From a virus: a DNA stretch of 44,443 nt. The notes under the pieces are model-generated. The model searched no databases. It saw only the letters and a program-made list of their open reading frames with translations, and was not told where the DNA came from. The translations under genes were made by a program, and so were the position numbers. The stretch is taken from positions 1 to 44,443 of IMG/VR virus record IMGVR_UViG_3300028535_000182. One strand, 5' to 3'. Shown one piece after another: positions 28,907-37,689 of this stretch. Positions within the stretch are counted from its first letter, which is position 1. Every line of letters starts with the position of its first letter.

Positions 28907-29281
28907 ATGAATGAAATTTTTGAAAAATTAGGTAAAAAATTCCCATTTTTATCGTTAATACAAAAAAGCGACTTTGAGTATGTTGGAATAGTGCAGAATC
29001 AAGACGCTAATGTTATTAGTCTGTATAACTATGATAGGATTATTAACGCAAGTGAAAAGAAGGAATTTTTGAAATTAGGTGAAGTATGGTGGTGGGAATC
29101 TAATAGAAAACTGCCAATTAACATTTTTTTAAAAAAAGACTTTAAACATTTTAAGTATACACTTACAACATTAAGCGGAAAAGATATAAAAATAGTGCAT
29201 GGACCTACTGTAAGGCTTTCCGATATTGCAAAAAGAAGAATTAAAAGAAGAACGATCCAATTAATGAGAAAACCCGCTTAA
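28907..29281 (+). CDS. Hypothetical protein, 124 aa
   Basis: Soluble, basic at the C-terminus (KRRIKRRTIQLMRK). GEVWWWESNRKLPINIFLK in the middle is a possible conserved core. It is the sole plus-strand gene in the replication region, divergent from the beta protein and 3 bp from the convergent membrane gene. Not recognised. Confidence 0.5.
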   Translation: MNEIFEKLGKKFPFLSLIQKSDFEYVGIVQNQDANVISLYNYDRIINASEKKEFLKLGEVWWWESNRKLPINIFLKKDFKHFKYTLTTLSGKDIKIVHGPTVRLSDIAKRRIKRRTIQLMRKPA

Positions 29282-29284
29282 ATT

Positions 29285-29716
29285 TTACTGGTGTTTATGG
29301 CCAATTCCTTTTCTTGAAAGCCATTTATGCAATTTTTTATGCTCTTTCTCTGTTGGATTATAGAAGATAATTATTGAGTTCTCTACAACTTCAAGGTCTT
29401 TTGGCATTGGTTGTTCGATTTGTTTATGTCCGTGTTCATGTTCATGTTCCTTATAAGTCAGGCTATAAAAAATAATTATTGTAACAAGTGAACCAACTAT
29501 AACACCTTGAATAAATCTAAATATTGTTTTTCTATTTCTCTGTTTTGTTTCAGTAGTCATTTTATTACCACGCTTTTTTGCTTCATAAAATTTGTAAAAT
29601 GAAAAAGCAATAAGTAAAATTCCTACTGCCCAGGAAATTGGGTGATTAACAGTTGCAATAAAAGATCCGCCAAATAGAATAGCAATAAACCCACTGATCC
29701 AACAAATAGGACACAT
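29285..29716 (-). CDS. Membrane protein with CPIC and His-rich segment, 143 aa
   Basis: N-terminal MCPICWISGFIAILFGGSF begins a membrane hairpin of two helices; a third helix (FIQGVIVGSLVTIIIFYSL) follows a basic loop. After it comes a histidine-rich patch (KEHEHEHGHKQIEQP) and a soluble tail with more histidines (KEHKKLHKW, KGIGHKHQ). The CxxC and histidines suggest metal binding. The start overlaps the previous stop as TAATG. Function unknown. Confidence 0.5.
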   Translation of the reverse strand: MCPICWISGFIAILFGGSFIATVNHPISWAVGILLIAFSFYKFYEAKKRGNKMTTETKQRNRKTIFRFIQGVIVGSLVTIIIFYSLTYKEHEHEHGHKQIEQPMPKDLEVVENSIIIFYNPTEKEHKKLHKWLSRKGIGHKHQ

Positions 29717-30282
29717 TATTTGGCTCCTTGTTTAATTGAATTCATTTGTACAACAATAGCATGAGCATAAGCAATTGCGTGTGATTTTTTAAAAAAGTAT
29801 GAGTTATCTTTGGGTTTTGTCCAAACTTCGTTTAAAATATCTTTCCAGAATTTGTACATCAGATGTCTTTTAGCAGGTCTAATAATTGCTAGTACAGCCG
29901 CAAGTTGTTCAATGTTTTTAGGTTCGAGTTTCGATACAATATCATAATGTCCATTTAAATGAAAAAGTTGATCAACAATTGTTGAATTTTTTAACATTTC
30001 CCAATCTGGTTCTGTAATCATTAATTGAACCAACTCTTTTTCAGACTTAATGTTTTTATAAACATTTACATTTAATAAATCAATTTTAAAATATCCTCTT
30101 CCTTCTGCTTTCTTATAATCTAAACTAGCATTTTTTGTTATCGGGTTAACAGGAATGTCATGAAAGTAAATTCCAGTTTTATGTTTTTCATGCTTACTAT
30201 CTTTTATAATGGTAGCAGAAGTATGTTTGAATAATTCAAGAACTCCTTCTCTGTTATAAAAATCTATATCTACATCAGGCAT
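29716..30282 (-). CDS. Short protein resembling parts of the DnaE polymerase palm/fingers
   Basis: 188 aa. It begins MPDVDIDFYN, like the catalytic PDxDxDF motif of bacterial DNA polymerase III alpha. Later GRGYFKIDLLNVNV and FFKKSHAIAYAHAIVVQMN resemble the KFDxLGL and F-x-K-S-H-A-x-A-Y motifs of the same enzyme, in the same order. It is only about a sixth of DnaE length, so it cannot be a normal polymerase. It may be a conserved relic turned accessory factor. Overlapping starts on both sides place it in the replication run. Confidence 0.4.
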   Translation of the reverse strand: MPDVDIDFYNREGVLELFKHTSATIIKDSKHEKHKTGIYFHDIPVNPITKNASLDYKKAEGRGYFKIDLLNVNVYKNIKSEKELVQLMITEPDWEMLKNSTIVDQLFHLNGHYDIVSKLEPKNIEQLAAVLAIIRPAKRHLMYKFWKDILNEVWTKPKDNSYFFKKSHAIAYAHAIVVQMNSIKQGAK

Positions 30283-30536
30283 TAATGTAATTTTCTTTTA
30301 TTATATTGAACAAAATCTTTTTTTGCTCCCGGTTTTAAAATATCAATTACTTTTAACATTTTTTTATATCCTTCAGTTAGTGGTGTTCTATGATTCATTT
30401 CTGGCAAAATTACTTTTCCTATTGTTCCATTAGGTTTTATTACAATGCAACAATCGCCAACTTCAAACTCTAATTCGTCAGATACTTCAACATCAATTTT
30501 ACTCAATTTTTGCTCCTTTAGCCGTTTCCTGAACAA
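30282..30536 (-). CDS. Conserved-looking hypothetical protein, 84 aa
   Basis: Charged, beta-rich start (LSKIDVEVSDELEFEVGDCC), then IVIKPNGTIGKVILPEM and a basic end. The ATG at 30536 overlaps the zinc-finger gene by 38 bp. A TTG at 30506 with AAAGGAG before it and only an 8-bp overlap may be the true start. Its stop overlaps the next ATG. Not recognised. Confidence 0.5.
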   Translation of the reverse strand: MFRKRLKEQKLSKIDVEVSDELEFEVGDCCIVIKPNGTIGKVILPEMNHRTPLTEGYKKMLKVIDILKPGAKKDFVQYNKRKLH

Positions 30537-31188
30537 ATAAAAAATCTGCTGGATAATTTTTAAATTTACTTGACCAGTACTCTGGGTTAATATTTTTTTC
30601 TATTATTTGTAATTGTTCATCAGTAAATGATTGTAACATTTTTTTACCAGCACCACAACCTAGAATTAACCATGGAGATATTTTTCCTGCTTGTATATGT
30701 TGTACTGCTCTATTTGTATTAACGAGTCTAAAATAGTCAGACCATTGAGCCTTTTGGTCATCGGCCCAATCCATCATAGTTGTAATTGAACGTTGTATTG
30801 CAGATTCAACAGGTTCAATTTTTAGTGTATCGATAAGGTATGAGTCATATAAATCTTCTCTTGCCCAGTGATCAAGTTTAATTTTTGATAATATTACATA
30901 GTCAATATACTTGTCTGGATAAATTGGATTAATATGCATCATGAATCTCCCAAATTTTACAAATGCATTATAATATGCAGATTTACAAAAGTCATTATAT
31001 GTTTTTTGTTTATTGCTATTATGTTGATGTATTTCATAAAACCGTTGAAATACTATGAAAGCATTTTGAACCCATTTTTCATTTTTTTGTAAATGTCTTC
31101 TTTTAGGTTCACAGAGATGAACTTGTAATGTTCTTTCTCGTGTAAATCCTTTATTACAATATGTACAAATAAACTTATTCAATTCCAT
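30499..31188 (-). CDS. C2H2 zinc-finger protein, 229 aa
   Basis: The first 30 residues form a C2H2 finger (FICTYCNKGFTRERTLQVHL followed by a cysteine). The rest is a helical domain with many tyrosines (KSAYYNAFVKFGRFMMHINP) and no catalytic motif. It overlaps the neighbouring replication genes by 14 and 38 bp. A DNA- or RNA-binding role in replication or gene control is likely from the finger and context. Confidence 0.55.
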   Translation of the reverse strand: MELNKFICTYCNKGFTRERTLQVHLCEPKRRHLQKNEKWVQNAFIVFQRFYEIHQHNSNKQKTYNDFCKSAYYNAFVKFGRFMMHINPIYPDKYIDYVILSKIKLDHWAREDLYDSYLIDTLKIEPVESAIQRSITTMMDWADDQKAQWSDYFRLVNTNRAVQHIQAGKISPWLILGCGAGKKMLQSFTDEQLQIIEKNINPEYWSSKFKNYPADFLFVQETAKGAKIE

Positions 31189-31624
31189 GTGCTTCCAACA
31201 GTTCTTCTAGTTCTTTATCTGAAATAAGTTTGTCAAGGGTTTCTAAATCACTTTCTTTTGTTGTTGGATATAATTGATGCAATTGTTTTAAACTTTTATT
31301 TTGTACACGTTTCATTGGTTTAATCCATGGATGAAATTGTTGTTTTAATGCACCACACATAGCAGTTAATATCCAGCATAATTTTTTATGCTTACTTGAT
31401 AATGTAAACAAATGTTTATTCACGCATTCATTTGTCATTTCTACATAGTGTTCAACATAAAATTGGTCCTTTGATGATATACTAGACACATATCTCATTA
31501 ACATATAAGGTGAGTATAAAGATTTTTCATGATCATCTATTCTGTCGTAATAGTCTTTATTACGAAAGTCTACAGCCTTTAATCCGTTTCTTAGTTCAAA
31601 AAATTTTCGGTTCTGCTTTGTCAT
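31175..31624 (-). CDS. Clamp-loader small subunit, gp62-like (tentative)
   Basis: 149 aa, near the short gp62 proteins of marine T4-like phages. The segment YSPYMLMRYVSSISSKDQFY resembles the conserved S/P-F/Y-x-x-x-R start of those proteins, followed by a helical body. gp62 works with the gp44 ATPase to load the sliding clamp; neither gp44 nor the clamp is in this window. The call rests on length, one motif and the replication setting. Confidence 0.4.
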   Translation of the reverse strand: MTKQNRKFFELRNGLKAVDFRNKDYYDRIDDHEKSLYSPYMLMRYVSSISSKDQFYVEHYVEMTNECVNKHLFTLSSKHKKLCWILTAMCGALKQQFHPWIKPMKRVQNKSLKQLHQLYPTTKESDLETLDKLISDKELEELLEAHGIE

Positions 31625-31868
31625 ATATTTCTGCGTATCCTAATGCAAATTTTGTTGCATCAAACGTATTTTTAAACTCTAATTGTATATGTTCTTTTAC
31701 AACTTCGCAATGAATTGCTTTTAATTTATGTTTGTCACAATAGTCAGAGATATTATTCATGAAATGTCTATCCATTAGTATAGGTAATTTTTTCCCGCCA
31801 TTGCCTACAGGTAATCTTTGGAACGGTGCTTTTATTTTTACTTTAGTACCTTTTTTATTTTTTACCAT
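31596..31868 (-). CDS. Hypothetical protein in replication operon, 90 aa
   Basis: Basic N-terminus (MVKNKKGTKVKIKAPFQRLP) and an alpha/beta body (AIHCEVVKEHIQLEFKNTFD). No known motif. It overlaps the gene before by 7 bp and the gene after by 29 bp, so its start could be internal. Not recognised. Confidence 0.5.
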   Translation of the reverse strand: MVKNKKGTKVKIKAPFQRLPVGNGGKKLPILMDRHFMNNISDYCDKHKLKAIHCEVVKEHIQLEFKNTFDATKFALGYAEIYDKAEPKIF

Positions 31869-32365
31869 ACTTCACTGTATTCTATTTGTTCACATTGTCG
31901 TGATATGTCTTTAACAAAATATGCACATTGAGGTTTGTCTTTATCTTCTAAAGGAACGCATAAAATTTGTCCAGATTTAATTTTTGGAAAATACCATTTT
32001 ACTTCTTGGTAGATATCAATAATATCAACTCCTGCAAAATCAGGTTTTGAACTTGACAATGGATTAAATAAAAATGCATCAAATCCTCTATCATTTAGAC
32101 TAGTGATTGGGAGAACGTGTAACTCTCCTTGTTCCGCTTCACCAATAACCATTTTCCAATCAAGTGGCATATTGATTTTATATTTGCCAATTTGTAATAC
32201 TGCCGCCGGAGCATTAAATGATTCTAAAAATATTAAAGGTATAAAAAAATAATCAGGTTCTGCAGGATTTGAATTATCTAATACAGCAAAACGTAACTTA
32301 TCGTCGACAAATTCTGGAATTTTTTCTAATGTATATGTTTTATTTTCTATTTGTAATATTTTCAT
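31862..32365 (-). CDS. Conserved-looking hypothetical next to UvsW, 167 aa
   Basis: Beta-rich. Notable segments are YKINMPLDWKMVIGEAEQGE and FLFNPLSSSKPDFAGVDI, ending in KWYFPKIKSGQILCVPLED. It overlaps the UvsW gene by 26 bp and is co-transcribed. I associate such a gene with UvsW in marine T4-like phages, but no function is known. Confidence 0.5.
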   Translation of the reverse strand: MKILQIENKTYTLEKIPEFVDDKLRFAVLDNSNPAEPDYFFIPLIFLESFNAPAAVLQIGKYKINMPLDWKMVIGEAEQGELHVLPITSLNDRGFDAFLFNPLSSSKPDFAGVDIIDIYQEVKWYFPKIKSGQILCVPLEDKDKPQCAYFVKDISRQCEQIEYSEVW

Positions 32366-33797
32366 AATCTATCTTTTCTATAGTATACGGATAATTTGCC
32401 TCTTTGTAAAACTTTTTTCTTTGTGTTAAATGTCTTTTTGCAAACTTACAACTACTAGTTATATCCCAAATTTGCACATGATCTTTGTCCTTTGCTTTAC
32501 GAATACCTCGTCCTATGCTTTGTATTACACGAACAAAGGATTTACCAGGTTCAATAAGAACAAGATTGAATATTCTAGGAATATTAATACCAACAGAAGC
32601 CACTCCGTATGTTGCAATAATAATTTTAGTTTTTGCTGTAGACACTTCGTCGTAGTGTTCTTTTCTGTCCACTGTTTTAGTTGCTCCAGATATAAACACT
32701 GAATTTTTTATTTTCTTTTCAAGTAAGTTTCCGGCAGAAATTCTATCGACTAATATAAGTGTGTTGCCAGAACTTGCAATATCACTAATTGTTTGTGCCA
32801 CCCAAGATATTCTAGTATCATCAGTTGTAAGCCATTTTAATTCTTCGGGATAAGTTTTAAATATTGGAAGGTCCTGCGTTTGTAAAACATTAACATGACA
32901 TTTTGCTAATACGCCTTTATCCTGTAATTCTTTTGCAGGGATTCTGTGTGTTACGTTACCTAAAGAACATTTTATTCCATAAAATTCATAATCTTCTTTT
33001 GGTATTGTGCCGGTTAGTCCCCAACGTATACCTGCGTTTGCAAATGCTCCTGTTAGTAATCTTTTTAGTACATCTGCTTTTGCCATGTGTACCTCGTCAA
33101 CAATTACTGTTTGAATATTTTGCATTACCTCTTTAAATTCTACTTTATCTTTTTTCTCAAGAACATTAATTGATTGCCAAGTTGCGATTGTATTATATCT
33201 GCCTACTTCTTTTCTATCGCCAAAATAAACTCCTGTGTCTAGGTTACAAGCAAGAAAGTCTTCTTCTGTTTGTGTTACTAAACTTTTATTAGGAACGATT
33301 GTTAGTGTACGTCCATACGGTTCAACTAATTTACAAAGTGCGGCAGTAATAATTGTTTTACCTGCACCAGTGGCAATTTCTTGTAGGCTTTGTGGCGCCT
33401 CAATAAATTTATTAATTGTTTCTACTTGGTAGTCACGCAAAACAATTGGTTGTCCAGCACAAGGATGAGTAGTAGGCCAGTTTATATCTGATAGATAATT
33501 TTTATCAATTGATTTAAATTCAAAATTATGTTTTGTTCTTTTGTCGTCAAGTTCAACGTATACGTTTCCTGCTTCGAGCATTGGAAGAATTTGATCAACT
33601 AAATTAAGATAAGTTGTACCACCCAAATGAAAAAAAGATATTTTTCCATCCCATCGACCTAATTTAACTGCAGGTAGATGGTAAGCATAAGGTATTTGAA
33701 ATTTAAATTTATTAGAAAGTTTTTTACGCCATTCCAAAGATAAATTTTCAAATTTAACGTTTACTTCGTCTTTAATTACCAGTTTACATGAACTCAT
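32340..33797 (-). CDS. SF2 DNA helicase, UvsW type
   Basis: 485 aa. The N-terminal 110 residues form a DNA-binding extension (VKLGRWDGKISFFHLGG). SF2 motifs follow: LRDYQ (Q-like), ATGAGKT at 142-148, DEVH at 234-237, GLTGT, and motif VI in QSIGRGIRKAKDK. T4 UvsW unwinds R-loops and branched DNA and switches replication from origins to recombination. It overlaps the upstream gene by 4 bp (ATGA). Confidence 0.88.
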   Translation of the reverse strand: MSSCKLVIKDEVNVKFENLSLEWRKKLSNKFKFQIPYAYHLPAVKLGRWDGKISFFHLGGTTYLNLVDQILPMLEAGNVYVELDDKRTKHNFEFKSIDKNYLSDINWPTTHPCAGQPIVLRDYQVETINKFIEAPQSLQEIATGAGKTIITAALCKLVEPYGRTLTIVPNKSLVTQTEEDFLACNLDTGVYFGDRKEVGRYNTIATWQSINVLEKKDKVEFKEVMQNIQTVIVDEVHMAKADVLKRLLTGAFANAGIRWGLTGTIPKEDYEFYGIKCSLGNVTHRIPAKELQDKGVLAKCHVNVLQTQDLPIFKTYPEELKWLTTDDTRISWVAQTISDIASSGNTLILVDRISAGNLLEKKIKNSVFISGATKTVDRKEHYDEVSTAKTKIIIATYGVASVGINIPRIFNLVLIEPGKSFVRVIQSIGRGIRKAKDKDHVQIWDITSSCKFAKRHLTQRKKFYKEANYPYTIEKIDYENITNRK

Positions 33798-35203
33798 ATT
33801 CGTTTCATAACAATATTGTCTAAATGTTGCACTGTATTATAATACAACTTTTTTTCAATATTATCAAGCCATTTCCGAATAAATTCACTATAAGGTGCGT
33901 ATGTCCCTCTAATAAAATTTAGACTGGTACGTGGTCGAATGCTTGATTTTATTAATGTACGAGGTATTCGGTTTCTAATAAAAATAATTTTGGTATTTTT
34001 ATCAATATACTTGTTTGATTCCGCCATTAAATGTAATTTTTTAAGATCTTTATATATATTTTCTTTTTGTTCTTTTGATATATCTTTTTTATAAGGATTT
34101 TCTTGTGATGTATCAACCATCTTAATAAATGGATCGACTTCAGACAGCCATTGTTTATCTTTTTCTTGCCATGTATTTGCTATTTCCGTTGGAGGATTAA
34201 AATCTTGCAAGATATTTGTAGATGCTATATTTGTTTTTGAAAAATCAAAACCAAAAGCAAGTTGTTTTTCTTTAATGCCTGCACGTTCAAAAGCATATAA
34301 CCAGTTCATATATTCATGCAAATCCTCAATTGATGATACTTCTCTAATTGGTACTATTAATGGAAATAAGTCTAATTCATCACAAGCAGTTAATAATTGT
34401 TCTCTATTCCATTTGTTTGCATCAACCCAAATATCTTTTGAATTAGCAACTGCAATTTTTTCAGATAAACTTGATACTTCTTTTACATAATACGCAGGTA
34501 ACGATATGTTAAATTGTTTTAAACTATCAATTTGTTGTAATAAATTTTTATTCTTTATATTTTTTTCCCAATATTCGTTTAATGATTCTGATGCATTTGC
34601 AATTGCTAAATTTGTTTTTCCAGCATAAACTTTTAAGTGTTTGTGTTGTTTTCTTTCTTCACGTATAGAATCAAAGTCATCAAGCATTGAAGGATCAGTA
34701 ATTTTAAAATCATATCTAATGCCAAGTAGTGTAAGAAAATATACTACAACATCTGAATATTTTGCTGTCCATACTTTTTCTTCACCATTATATTGTAGGT
34801 ATCCAGCAGGTAATCCTCTGCTGTCTTTTAAACAACGAATTAGTGCAATAATCTTTTTATTGTAAGGAAATTTTATTTCTATTTCATCCTCGTTGTCATC
34901 ATTAATATATTTTTCAAGTACCTTTTCATAGTCGATTTTTCGGAATTTATCTCGCCATATAGGATTATCACATAGGTTGGTGATGTTTAGATCATACTTC
35001 TCAAATAAGGATTTGTATCTTTTTACAATTATTAATCCTAGTTTTGCCTGCTTTTCTGTCCACGCATAGTCTGATTGTGCTAATGAGGTTATAGTTTTCC
35101 TATCTTTATGGTGTGGAGAGAATCCTTCCCAAAAATGGTCATTATATGCTAATATTTCTATGCATTCTGTTATAGTTTGGGGTATTTTCTGACTTGATAA
35201 CAT
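33794..35203 (-). CDS. Large replication-operon hypothetical, about 469 aa
   Basis: First gene of the replication run. The frame extends to an ATG at 35242, but that codon lies inside the -10 box of the operon promoter, so the ATG at 35203 is preferred. Early residues have DHFWEGFSPHHKDRKTITSL and LAQSDYAWTEKQAKLGLIIV; the C-terminal end has KIIFIRNRIPRTLIKSSIRP. No nuclease or ATPase motif is evident. Coupling to UvsW suggests a DNA repair or replication role. Confidence 0.55.
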   Translation of the reverse strand: MLSSQKIPQTITECIEILAYNDHFWEGFSPHHKDRKTITSLAQSDYAWTEKQAKLGLIIVKRYKSLFEKYDLNITNLCDNPIWRDKFRKIDYEKVLEKYINDDNEDEIEIKFPYNKKIIALIRCLKDSRGLPAGYLQYNGEEKVWTAKYSDVVVYFLTLLGIRYDFKITDPSMLDDFDSIREERKQHKHLKVYAGKTNLAIANASESLNEYWEKNIKNKNLLQQIDSLKQFNISLPAYYVKEVSSLSEKIAVANSKDIWVDANKWNREQLLTACDELDLFPLIVPIREVSSIEDLHEYMNWLYAFERAGIKEKQLAFGFDFSKTNIASTNILQDFNPPTEIANTWQEKDKQWLSEVDPFIKMVDTSQENPYKKDISKEQKENIYKDLKKLHLMAESNKYIDKNTKIIFIRNRIPRTLIKSSIRPRTSLNFIRGTYAPYSEFIRKWLDNIEKKLYYNTVQHLDNIVMKRI

Positions 35204-35240
35204 ATCGTTCTTTTTACTTAAATAGTAGTGTATTAACAAC

Positions 35241-35268
35241 ATTATAGCACTAGTGGTAAATTAGTCAA
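35241..35268 (-). promoter_or_regulatory. Sigma70 promoter of the replication operon
   Basis: On the minus strand, TTGACT (35263-35268), a 16-nt spacer and TATAAT (35241-35246). Transcription would begin near 35234, about 30 nt before the ATG at 35203. It would drive the hypothetical gene, UvsW and downstream genes early, using host RNA polymerase. Confidence 0.7.
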
Positions 35269-35276
35269 CCAAATAT

Positions 35277-35690
35277 ATGAAGAGAAAACGCAGACATATA
35301 AAATTAAAAAGAAAATTACAGAAAGTATTAGGACGTCCTAGTGCCGAAAATACCTATTATACTACAATGCATGGTATAAACTGGTGGTATGAGACCTATA
35401 ATTATTCATTATTTGACAATAAATTACCAAAATTTGATTATATAAAAATTAAAAGAATTCATGGTGCAATAGGACAAGTAGTAAACTATGATTACGAAAC
35501 AAAAGAAACAAAGTATCATTTAGAAATGTTGCCGAAGTATGCAACTAAAAGAGTATTTTTAGAAACACTTGTTCACGAAATGATACATTTATATCAAATG
35601 AAAGTTAAAGAAGATACCGGCAATCATAATAAACTTTTTTATAGTTTTAAACCTAAACTTCAGTTTTTGGGACTAGAACTTTCTCGATAA
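35277..35690 (+). CDS. SprT-like zinc metalloprotease
   Basis: 137 aa with the zincin motif LVHEMIHLYQ (HEMIH at 100-104) and a downstream H117 in GNHNKLFY as a third ligand. A basic N-terminus (MKRKRRHIKLKRKLQK) may bind DNA. Spartan/SprT proteins cut DNA-protein crosslinks; this one lacks the C-terminal zinc ribbon. It is divergent from the replication operon and overlaps the convergent gene by 38 bp. Confidence 0.7.
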   Translation: MKRKRRHIKLKRKLQKVLGRPSAENTYYTTMHGINWWYETYNYSLFDNKLPKFDYIKIKRIHGAIGQVVNYDYETKETKYHLEMLPKYATKRVFLETLVHEMIHLYQMKVKEDTGNHNKLFYSFKPKLQFLGLELSR

Positions 35691-36405
35691 AATTAGCATA
35701 AGACATTATTTTATGATTTTTAAATGGGATAACCTCAAGGTAGTCTGGCGGATTGTCATGTACAATAGTAAATTTACAGTAAGGTCTTTTTTTGCAAATA
35801 CTTTTATATTGTTGAAGCCATGGTTCAAAAATATCATCCCCGTGTCGAGGACCGTAATTATCAGTGTCTTGATAAATGTTGTTTAATTCATTCTTACCAA
35901 ATTCTCTAAAATCAAATCCTATTAGATATACATTTTTATGACCATGCATACAAGCAGTCCAAAATGCGGCAGAACCCGATATCCAGTGAGGATTATTAGG
36001 GATAAGATGTAATTTCTTTTTTGATCTATTCATTTCTAATGCCGGAGCATAACAAAAACATTTGTCAAAAACTTTATCAGCAACAATTTTTTCTGACATA
36101 TACCGGTCAACACTAAACAAATAATCTGGTATAAAATCTCTGTACAATGCATTACAACCATAGGTTTGTCCAGTATTTTTTAATAAAGATAAATCAAATT
36201 TATTTTTTCTTGATGGTCCGTTTCCTATAATATAGGCATTACCTTTTGGTTTTGCTTTTACTTTATCTTCAATGTATTCTCGTTCTTCAATTTTTTTTCC
36301 TTGTCGTATAATCATCTTTGCAATAATTTCTTCACCAACGTATGGTTTCCACTCTATTGGTGAATTTGGATCTGGTTTCCGGCCTAGGTTTTTAATTACT
36401 TCCAT
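35653..36405 (-). CDS. DUF115/MAF-like glycosyltransferase-related protein
   Basis: 250 aa. AYIIGNGPSRKNKFDLSLL is a Rossmann-type GNGPS nucleotide site, followed by TYGCNALYRDF and DYLFSVDRYM; NPHWISGSAAFWTACMHGH and VYLIGFDFREF complete the pattern. This matches the MAF/DUF115-like group near sialyl- and motility-accessory transferases. It probably moves or senses a sugar nucleotide in the glycan module. The N-terminal 50 residues are an extra segment. Confidence 0.5.
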   Translation of the reverse strand: MEVIKNLGRKPDPNSPIEWKPYVGEEIIAKMIIRQGKKIEEREYIEDKVKAKPKGNAYIIGNGPSRKNKFDLSLLKNTGQTYGCNALYRDFIPDYLFSVDRYMSEKIVADKVFDKCFCYAPALEMNRSKKKLHLIPNNPHWISGSAAFWTACMHGHKNVYLIGFDFREFGKNELNNIYQDTDNYGPRHGDDIFEPWLQQYKSICKKRPYCKFTIVHDNPPDYLEVIPFKNHKIMSYANFIEKVLVPKTEV

Positions 36406-36802
36406 TATTTTCCTTAAATCTTAACAAGGCCCAATGAGCAATAACGCCACTAGTGTCTAGTTTATATTTGTGTTCTTTATCAATATCTCTTAAAATTTTA
36501 TTGGCTTTTGCTAACCCAAGTCCGGCTTTTATTGGAACTTGTAATGCTAACATTTTTTTCTCTTTCTTCTTTTTTGCCGCTTGTACTCTATGCCAACCAT
36601 CACATAAAATATAATATCCTGTTTTTTTAATAGGTGATACAAGTATTGGTTTAAATTCATTACTGGCTTGTTTTACAAGTTTTTTAATCCAATAACGTTT
36701 TTCTTTATTTAATGGACGTTCAGCACCTAATCCAAGATCGGCCAAAGTTATAAGTTTGTCTATGTCAATTTTAATTGATCTAAGTCTTGTATTATTCTCC
36801 AT
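36392..36802 (-). CDS. ParB/sulfiredoxin-like domain protein, 136 aa
   Basis: The ParB-N/Srx pattern is visible: an N-terminal IDIDKLITLAD strand, PILVSPIKKTGYYILCDGWH (turn before the G-x-H-R loop) and HRVQAAKKKKEKKMLALQVP. These folds bind CTP or ATP, or act as nucleases or kinases. A role in nucleic-acid handling or as a serine kinase is possible. It overlaps the next gene by 14 bp. Confidence 0.55.
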   Translation of the reverse strand: MENNTRLRSIKIDIDKLITLADLGLGAERPLNKEKRYWIKKLVKQASNEFKPILVSPIKKTGYYILCDGWHRVQAAKKKKEKKMLALQVPIKAGLGLAKANKILRDIDKEHKYKLDTSGVIAHWALLRFKENNGSN

Positions 36803-36810
36803 TTTTCTCC

Positions 36811-37689
36811 TTATCGTTTAATATACTTTTCTAATAACCTTTCTCTTATTCTTTTCCATGGCTTACCTTCTCTAAATTCTTCGACAAACCATTCAGTATA
36901 TGCTAAACGATTTGCCCAGTTTTGTCTAGCCGGCATGGCCGGATGCATTATATCACTAAGATCTTTATTACCAACGTCATAGCATAAACTTTTTTCAGAT
37001 ACAAAAACAGGAATGCCTGCAAATACAGCCTCCATGGCAGGATTAGACGAATGGTTTACAACTGCCCAGGTAGATTGTAAAATTTTTTTAAAGTCAGTAT
37101 CATCATAAGTTTGATAATCACGTTTTGGTAAATTTACTCTAACGTGTTTATATTTGTGTTCAGGAAACCCATGTATAATATTTCTAGGATGTGGTCTGAT
37201 AATAATTGGTTTGTCTGTGTATCTACGTATTTCATCGATGCATAATTTAAAATATGCCTTCATGTTTGGTTGTTCTCGCCACTGGTGGCTATTGGTATGT
37301 TGTCCACATATTACAATTACATTGCCGGTTTGTTTCCATGGTTTGAAATGATGATTGAATAATGGCCAACGTTTATCATCAAACGTATCATTGGCAAAAT
37401 CTGCTTCTCTATTAATTCCGTTTATTGCTATCTTAAAAGAAGAATTTCTTCTAATACCACCAACTTCTAAAACAACAACCGGCCTTCCTGTGCCTCGAAA
37501 TTGTTCCCAAACACGTCTGTTAGGTTCCATTCGTCCTTGCCATAATACTGACCAAACAATTGCAACGTCACAGTTTTTATCTTCACCAATATAAACTTTT
37601 TCGTGTTTAGATCTAAGATGTTCAATCAATGCCTGGAATACTGGTTTACCATTCATACTAGAATTTTCGGGATATATTGCAATTCTCAT
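36811..37689 (-). CDS. GT-B-like glycosyltransferase (capsule-type), 292 aa
   Basis: The C-terminal half has IIIRPHPRNIIHGF and VNHSSNPAMEAVFAGIPVFV, as in KpsC-like and related capsule glycosyltransferases, where the HSS/A-x-x-E segment binds the sugar nucleotide. A paralogous layout appears at 38627, 40659 and the gene at the right edge. It would build a phage-encoded surface glycan or decorate virion or host polysaccharide. It overlaps the next gene by one base. Confidence 0.65.
   Translation of the reverse strand: MRIAIYPENSSMNGKPVFQALIEHLRSKHEKVYIGEDKNCDVAIVWSVLWQGRMEPNRRVWEQFRGTGRPVVVLEVGGIRRNSSFKIAINGINREADFANDTFDDKRWPLFNHHFKPWKQTGNVIVICGQHTNSHQWREQPNMKAYFKLCIDEIRRYTDKPIIIRPHPRNIIHGFPEHKYKHVRVNLPKRDYQTYDDTDFKKILQSTWAVVNHSSNPAMEAVFAGIPVFVSEKSLCYDVGNKDLSDIMHPAMPARQNWANRLAYTEWFVEEFREGKPWKRIRERLLEKYIKR

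Noticed and set aside
32430-32702. Plus-strand frames within the UvsW gene
   Set aside because: They are shadows of the helicase coding strand with no independent signals.
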